A stretch of 12,135 nucleotides of DNA from Prevotellaceae bacterium. Lineage in GTDB: Bacteria > Bacteroidota > Bacteroidia > Bacteroidales > Bacteroidaceae. The stretch spans positions 1-12,135 of the forward strand of contig JAUNQM010000038.1 in NCBI GenBank assembly GCA_030536165.1, given 5' to 3'. The notes below the pieces were generated by a model, which was given only the letters and a program-made list of their open reading frames with translations, did no database searches and was not told the DNA's origin. Made by a program: the position numbers and the translations under genes. This document shows, piece after piece, positions 9,601-12,135 of this stretch. Within the stretch, counting starts at the first letter, position 1. Every line of letters starts with the position of its first letter.

Positions 9601-10858
9601 ATATCTGCGCGAAAAGAACTCATATTACTACACTATGATGGTCTATGGCGACGAGTCGTACATCGGAAAGGAATTGTCATTCAAGTTCTATGATGCCCAA
9701 ACAGGTACTTACTACGCATCTGTCGAGCCAGACGAACTTATCGTGTTCGGTGGTGACTATGCAAAATACGGCAGTATTGAGGATCCTGTTTATTGGGACA
9801 CTACAGGAAAGATAGAGCAGATCATTGATATCAATGATGGTTGGAACTGGATATCATTCAATGTCCAGGAATCAGACTCTATCAGCAATGTCTTCAAGAA
9901 TGATCAGGCTCTGATTTATGAAGAGGTGAAGGACAAAAACAACTTTGCACGCTACTACAACGGCAAGTGGGAATTCGACGAAGATTTCGGAACGGTTACT
10001 CACGGACGTATGTACAAGGTCAAGGCCACAATACCTGCGAAGATTTCTCGCATAGGTAAGCCTGCAAATCTTCTTGGAACGCGAATTAGAATTGTACCAA
10101 TGACAAACGGCAATCCTGGATGGTCGTGGATTGGTGCAAATGTCACTACGAACATGGCTCTCACCACTGCTTTCGGAGGACTGACTTCTGCACCAAAGGT
10201 GGGCGACATCATAAAGAACTTTACTCAATATGCAGAATACACATCGAGCGGATGGATGGGCGAACTCAACACTATCATTCCAGGAAAGGGCTACATGTAT
10301 ATGTCGAACGATGATACAGAGAAATATCTTATCTATCCAAATTCTCTTGCCTACACTCCTAAGTCGAGTGCCGTACGTCTTGCAGCCAACCAGAATGATG
10401 ACGACCTCTATGCTGAGTATGCCGGTACGGCAACAGTGATAGCAGCAGTTGAGTCCGACGGAGAACGTATGGGCGGATGCAGAATCTATGCAACCGATTC
10501 TGAAGGAAATGTTCATGGATGCAAGGTCGTGTCGGATAGGAACGGCTACCATCTCGCATACCTCGTAGTTCATGGCAATGAACCTCAGAACATTCAGTTT
10601 AAGGTGGTGTTCGGAGAAGACGACGATGCACAGACATTCGAGTCGACAACTACCCTCGACTACTTCGACGGACTTTCACTTGGCACGAGCGACGAACCGT
10701 TCATCATCAGCATCTCAGGTGCAAGTGCAATCAGGGGAATCAATGCTGACAACGAAGTCGACACACTCTACGACCTCTCAGGTCGTCCTGTCTCAAAGAA
10801 ATCAATAATCAATCGAGGCGTTTACATCAAGAAAAACAAGAAACACTTAATTAAGTAA
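617..10858 (+). CDS. Giant secreted multidomain adhesin-like protein (GLUG / Fn3 / LamG / Ig / GWNW repeats), T9SS-type tail
   Basis: 3413 residues, one intact frame. Start: the ATG at 617 is preceded by an A-rich leader and gives a basic N-terminus, a hydrophobic core (residues 19-31) and probable cleavage after RSTWA near residue 35; Met21 is an alternative start. Domain order, with approximate residues: GLUG-like beta-helix 60-370 (FRGTFDGQGH at 127-136); Fn3-like 539-640 and 765-868; carboxypeptidase-regulatory-like domain from 870, interrupted by LamG-like 928-1105 (DEVRLW at 1049), resuming 1125-1190; related beta domains 1190-1265 and 1275-1400; unassigned region 1400-2040 with LRDPPG at 1643-1648 and Ser/Thr-rich strands; beta-sandwich 2043-2155; Ig-like 2170-2280 and Big_5-like 2286-2340; LamG-like 2343-2540 and 2554-2735; Big_5-like 2782-2850; BACON-like 2850-2938; beta module 2946-3062; GWNW repeats 3075-3138 and 3168-3232; second copy of the beta module 3262-3365; tail LYDLSGRPV (3384-3392) then GVYIKKNKK, as in T9SS sorting domains. 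No catalytic motif was recognised. LamG, BACON and Fn3 domains are binding or spacer folds, so a surface adhesin or glycan-binding role is inferred. Its stop overlaps the next gene's ATG, suggesting coupled translation. Confidence 0.95.
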   Translation: MRIDNHIERTYGWSRTVLRMVMTVCLTLVCRSTWAYTQQSFTGEPWDETVSDENRPLGIYENSSGNYVIKLSTSQHLAWYAWKTRTEGNATELAKYTHADIVLTDNIDMIGHSWRGIGEKDGGSRGFRGTFDGQGHTISNLCCERYNGDHGAGLFDYIQGSCEIKNLTFSKCGSYCEDRAGIVAGGLDRLSNVKFTNLTFDDCYIEVSDENAGFVVGGILASTNIEFNGITVKNCYFGYNKGQKYGGLIGAIAWGDCSVSVKNCFISVRNFSGKPNFRTGGIAGWLDHGSNLDVDNCVIDMYKEFFTNCNDQGAIVSNWEDSSKPKARHVLVVANPRLPYNNMNIGLFAGYTESSSSMELSDCFINKGQSSSLKEYDVVSKQIVDRSRCVASNIKNIDLATVSAEEAKAVVMMNEAGACFGLNPLYNDPNKRDSKNLKDFVIPLSDASKGKLVGFTGKDYVSSVSGGICSNYTMPSGSIVVMAQGQTMNYMVKSANYANQWVIADSTTNMSSQKRIGKWEFSGVPTGAGKLYFSIAERPKIYAVDSECKYNSTSQRVTLKWQVENKSVFNISWKDHGQWYIYRDSTLVDSLASDKDTWTDFAPLAGKNTYNVYFVSKEYMYDNEDNVKYLSKTYTSQYNVNLNASNPLVKNGKVVNTVGVPNASALNGSRVRLLKWDTERDIACGGNLDSILTKADALTVYEAQFLYNQLKTDDFLDVTYEDDMGSSSLCTTYYYMWVVDNINDSNFKKAPYHTGKLTLTNDTEIKFKSFTATKGKSTSKVTLKWSAENYNNESLRYVIERKIYSEQDDENWTSVYETTSSLNTGSFDDEVLPGYVYRYRIRLYPFCESAGGNVDYKSEAGAIGFAASRGTIQGRITYNSGLMNVEGVDVRLKSEEDELARSMTSYAMQFMNEKQTMPLASGVGSDFWNGEWTLQFLLRNDSEKSGRLISVPGGAYVTVVDDKTICLGDNSAFSINVNYGTYEGNYILLQHGSNGYRLGKTAYDDDKQEAYTIWTEYYNDYSNENYNEGDDTMWFGTRSGKESFIGAVDEVRLWQGSLSDKSISDTYNRYLSGNENGLMAYYTFDSGVGEYAFDSSHPSGNWNNRDMELPENKPMITSIIIPESSVLAYRGITDKNGEYTISGVPFEGEGTNWQIVPSYGAHDFSPTSTRRLVSTNTLVHTGIDFTDISSFKVKGKVYYESTNYPVEGCNVLIDGSAVMEGSNEYKTNLDGEFEVDVAIGTHTLSLSLDSHTFTDSLTMYFNKDVHDLWFYDNTRVTVAGRICGGEVEYAKPLGLAASKNNIGKALITLKPSNQNYYLTAENDKNNLIVNPSKKPITYESALAYNPQNTAHTGQANDDGSMGTANRIYITTDSLTGEFAVKLPPIRYEVEDIYIASAPDSINKKLRASLSYLDARNTSEEYTDSVWNGQVTSEGLQVFDYFTYQSEFKSMIQNPAEFLVWQDEDDKYFFGEDSVEYYNKEGKSLEYSVYDKTNHTYRLSGIDGGTTRPIFNQFQSYVFNMKAFQRYVNYDNKAEILEDIMPLPNKTVTISNEMAYENTWLVDHDGKTSFDEIPDMESQLDSLGNGVYRFKVGVPNTTAPFEESMTMMLDNGIAKFTLTGIVLGAVQNGNSFITEGPDCVSMILRDPPGSNSFATWKAGSSVTTGYSRSKSSDKGDGVNSTVRVGYAPLCGTEKDFWKGSYGFMAEESQKHITMDGDCDVNGGWTTTITTTQDISTSSAPEFDGPDADLFIGTSMNSVTGEGLQVHLADDAGVKKIKLRNVQTEGFRFNTSFAYTRYQIKTTVIPNILAKRRALIENPENVNRKDSLIHFIPAVDFSTWEQYTDAEKDALLDKGFNNGYKAIAVKEGDYVDSVLVFTDWANDWKNRLRNNEAAKVEAFSGNNLIANYTFDAGSAQSFSTTVSNSNVDKDHTETSTTKDEVHFGGHIYGGPFGDALIQWCRDDYSTTTTRNYQTSSNQEVFGFTLKENGVHDIITVDRLKAPDGFSDIFHTRAGQTSGYWEPQHVTEYYQSGTEIMAPTQKVFKPRLELVNPEQAIMSIRRGTTATVQFRLINDSETETSGAYKFSFLTNENPNGAVVMINGQPLSTGAVIWINYGTPVIATVNISEPENPVGDEYELDFYLVDNTQAGVVGPINWYPSTSTVKLKFMKSSSEINLSADKLVINSDMMSRNDGKVELTLSGYDTKMENLKYIELQQWNGTKYISLGDSARWVKEKDKEMPSTVTFTIDMSDVNTYPDGEYMFRARTVSDYGSGEVEAFSPEEITIIKDTSAPQPIGNLMPTRGVLTNDNEIAVEFNEDIDGDIRKHTNVELYGELLENASARGVSVYFNGENDQVSTDVPITPLQIGSARSFNLWLKWMGGEGTILSLGTSSNSNRFGVDEEGHLVIYSNYNTIVSKNVFEKGKWAFLSLVADATNTSMPTSITASYILEDGKNVVWLFGDKDGGEHLNGATTPAASFILGNGFHGYMQDLSMWDGVRDMETSNNEKSLKKTRYTPNLMAYWPLNEGSGKTAKDAVSEQNMYLSSETMWSIDNKNYAMRLDKGQKAQLVFSNVNTNYDQDYLLQLWFNADENINNTGSAEVDTLLSYPNGNTSFVIPRNSGKLVLVCKKDSVVLSDQRIADGHWHQLSLMVKKSENGNAVVYLDGDNVGQISAGKVDMMQGVLFLGDTKDFSGYFDEIRIWNGLQNSQAISENLTNRYSTTDCPIAAYFPFEVSGMNQAVDFTLSNYGNMKADGDTVRLVVTDPNVPLGQLVITQETEVVPPLKNAPTLVTRDFSIVSSERKIRLNLSEKEVQEIQGTTVTALVRGLRDKAGNTIQDIRWSFLVEMNDIDWNGLYTVDYDKELYGGNIGFVDIINNTGIEQNWRIEGAPDWMELSHYSGILKAREEFTIDIWAKDNIPIGTNSGMLTLIDDKGICHKLYYSINNIPNSPNWEVGSQYSQVMTVTGQVRVDNVIQENSYSKLAAFNQSGECVGVASPQYLREKNSYYYTMMVYGDESYIGKELSFKFYDAQTGTYYASVEPDELIVFGGDYAKYGSIEDPVYWDTTGKIEQIIDINDGWNWISFNVQESDSISNVFKNDQALIYEEVKDKNNFARYYNGKWEFDEDFGTVTHGRMYKVKATIPAKISRIGKPANLLGTRIRIVPMTNGNPGWSWIGANVTTNMALTTAFGGLTSAPKVGDIIKNFTQYAEYTSSGWMGELNTIIPGKGYMYMSNDDTEKYLIYPNSLAYTPKSSAVRLAANQNDDDLYAEYAGTATVIAAVESDGERMGGCRIYATDSEGNVHGCKVVSDRNGYHLAYLVVHGNEPQNIQFKVVFGEDDDAQTFESTTTLDYFDGLSLGTSDEPFIISISGASAIRGINADNEVDTLYDLSGRPVSKKSIINRGVYIKKNKKHLIK

Positions 10859-12135
10859 TGAAAAAGGTTATTATATCTATTCTTCTCAGTGTCTGCTCTG
10901 CAACCTATGTTTGGGCAGACACCAGTGAGAGTGTTACATGGGACCTTTCAAATCTTAAAGGTAATTTCGTCAATTCTGAAATCTCCGCAATGGAGAACAG
11001 TACAAAAAAACTTACAATCGTAAGCGGAGAATTTAAGAATTTTGACTATAAATATGGTTCCAGTACGGGCTATACGGCAGATGCTGTCATTCACGTTCCG
11101 GTGTTCTCGACATCTGATAAGATTACAATCACTTGTCATTATACTTGTTATATGAATGTCTCTTGCTGCAAAGAAGATGATAAGTTATGGTCGGATGGAC
11201 ACGAATACGATGATGAACCATTTTCCAAAACCTTTACAGCACAACAAGATGATGTGGATAAGGGTTATGTTGCCATAGAATGTAAGGAAAACGGTTTAGG
11301 ATGGGGATCATTCTTCATATCTATCAAAGCGACATACTTTACTCACAACAACATCTCCAAGATCTTTACTTCAGTCCAGCAGAATGGTGCGAAGATAGAA
11401 ACACTGGGTACAGCAGCCTTCGACTTGACGGATAACCCTACTGTGGAGTTTGTTGATGGCAAGGCAGTAATGAAGATTGGCGACAACACGGTTGCTGTTC
11501 TGCCAATGGACAATGGCGGTCAGCTTGTTGTTGATTTCACTACATCCCTTGCTGAAGACGAACTGAATAAGGTAAGCAAGACTGTCACTGAAGCTGGCTA
11601 CGCTACTATCTACAGTCCTTTCCAGTTGCAGGTTCCTGCAAGCGGTGTAGAGGTATACGCTCCTACTTACGACAGCGAGAACCATGTGCTCAAGTGCAAT
11701 GAAAGCACAAAGGTGAATGAAGAAATACTCCCTGCTGGTGCCGGCCTATTGCTGAAGAACGCTGGCACGGTGGACTTTGCAATCTCTGCAGGAACAGCAA
11801 CAGCAGTAAGCAAGGGCGACTTGTCAGGTTCTGCACTCACTATTCCAACTTCAAGTGTGGCAGTAGAGAGTGGAAATGCAATCTATACACTCGGACATCC
11901 AAAGCAAAACAAGGATTTGTTTGGCTTCTTCAAGTACTCAGGTGAAAACCTCAATGCAGGTGTTGCATACCTTATCGCACCAGCAGCAGGCAGCGCTGCA
12001 AAGGAAGAAGGCGTAATGCTTTCATTCGGTGACGACTCAAACGCAATCGAAAGTATCGCAACAATGACTAATAGTGTAGCTGGTAAGTTTATCGAGAACG
12101 GCCGCGTGGTAATCATGAAGGCTGGTCACAAGTTT
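10858..12135 (+). CDS. Secreted CBM-like protein with Prevotella-type C-terminal module (3' truncated)
   Basis: The ATG at 10858-10860 shares its A with the giant gene's TAA, and the frame stays open for 426 codons to the window edge. Start support: MKK, a hydrophobic core and cleavage after YVWA (residue 20) form a textbook signal peptide. Cys13 is preceded by Val, so this is not a good lipobox. Residues ~24-160 (TWDLSNL, later AVIHVPV and GYVAIEC) look like a beta-sandwich, carbohydrate-binding-module-like domain found at the N-terminus of many Bacteroidales secreted proteins; this is a pattern judgement. Residues ~180-240 form a beta-rich linker (AFDLTDNPTVEFVDGKAVMKI). Residues ~242-395 match a common Prevotella/Bacteroides module (EAGYATIYSPFQLQVP, then ILPAGAGLLLKN). 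The end, GKFIENGRVVIMKAGHKF, resembles the final strands of these proteins, which usually stop within about 10-15 residues; little is probably missing. No enzyme motif was seen. Overlap with the giant gene implies a shared transcript and perhaps a shared surface role. Confidence 0.88.
   Translation, partial: MKKVIISILLSVCSATYVWADTSESVTWDLSNLKGNFVNSEISAMENSTKKLTIVSGEFKNFDYKYGSSTGYTADAVIHVPVFSTSDKITITCHYTCYMNVSCCKEDDKLWSDGHEYDDEPFSKTFTAQQDDVDKGYVAIECKENGLGWGSFFISIKATYFTHNNISKIFTSVQQNGAKIETLGTAAFDLTDNPTVEFVDGKAVMKIGDNTVAVLPMDNGGQLVVDFTTSLAEDELNKVSKTVTEAGYATIYSPFQLQVPASGVEVYAPTYDSENHVLKCNESTKVNEEILPAGAGLLLKNAGTVDFAISAGTATAVSKGDLSGSALTIPTSSVAVESGNAIYTLGHPKQNKDLFGFFKYSGENLNAGVAYLIAPAAGSAAKEEGVMLSFGDDSNAIESIATMTNSVAGKFIENGRVVIMKAGHKF

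Noticed and set aside
9872..10573. Antisense open frame of 233 codons
   Set aside because: It lies opposite the conserved GWNW repeats of the giant gene, has no recognisable domain or start context, and its Cys/His/Arg-rich translation is typical of a shadow frame.
617..10858. A protease or glycosidase hidden in the giant protein
   Set aside because: No His/Asp/Ser, Cys/His, HExxH or paired-acid motif in a recognisable domain context was found by eye; only binding-type and structural folds are supported.
10858..10920. Lipoprotein signal with Cys13 as the lipidated residue
   Set aside because: LSVC has Val before Cys instead of Gly/Ala/Ser, and a good signal peptidase I site (YVWA) follows.

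Overview
The window reads as a fragment of a Bacteroidales chromosome, most likely Prevotella or a close relative. The evidence is indirect but consistent: a BspA-type leucine-rich repeat protein, signal peptides ending in -WA, a Bacteroidetes-style promoter (TTG then TAnnTTTG), A-rich ribosome-binding regions instead of a strong Shine-Dalgarno, and short C-terminal sorting tails of the 'YDLSGR...GVYI' kind. All three genes are on the plus strand and all appear to encode exported proteins. No tRNA, rRNA, CRISPR array, insertion sequence or phage gene was seen.

Layout. (1) Bases 1-365 are the 3' end of a BspA-like LRR protein that closes with a single dockerin-like calcium loop. (2) Bases 366-616 are intergenic: a strong hairpin terminator, a Bacteroidetes-type promoter, a 23-bp alternating purine/pyrimidine tract and a possible 9-codon leader ORF. 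(3) Bases 617-10858 encode one 3413-residue secreted mosaic protein that fills most of the window. Its order is signal peptide, GLUG-like beta-helix region, two Fn3-like domains, carboxypeptidase-regulatory-like domains with a LamG-like domain inserted, a ~640-residue region of unknown fold with an LRDPPG motif, beta-sandwich/Ig-like domains, two tandem LamG-like domains, a second Ig-like and a BACON-like domain, paired GWNW repeats flanked by two copies of another beta module, and a type IX secretion (T9SS)-like tail. (4) Bases 10858 to the window end are a second secreted protein gene whose ATG overlaps the giant gene's stop codon (TAATG). It stays open for 426 codons and is cut by the window edge, probably just short of its stop.

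The giant gene and the downstream gene look like a translationally coupled pair transcribed from the promoter near 504-535, separated from the LRR gene by the terminator. Inference: the pair makes cell-surface or released proteins for adhesion or glycan/matrix binding. No catalytic domain was recognised in any of the three. The least explained part is the central region of the giant protein (about residues 1400-2040), which matches no domain I can name and contains several Ser/Thr-rich alternating strands.
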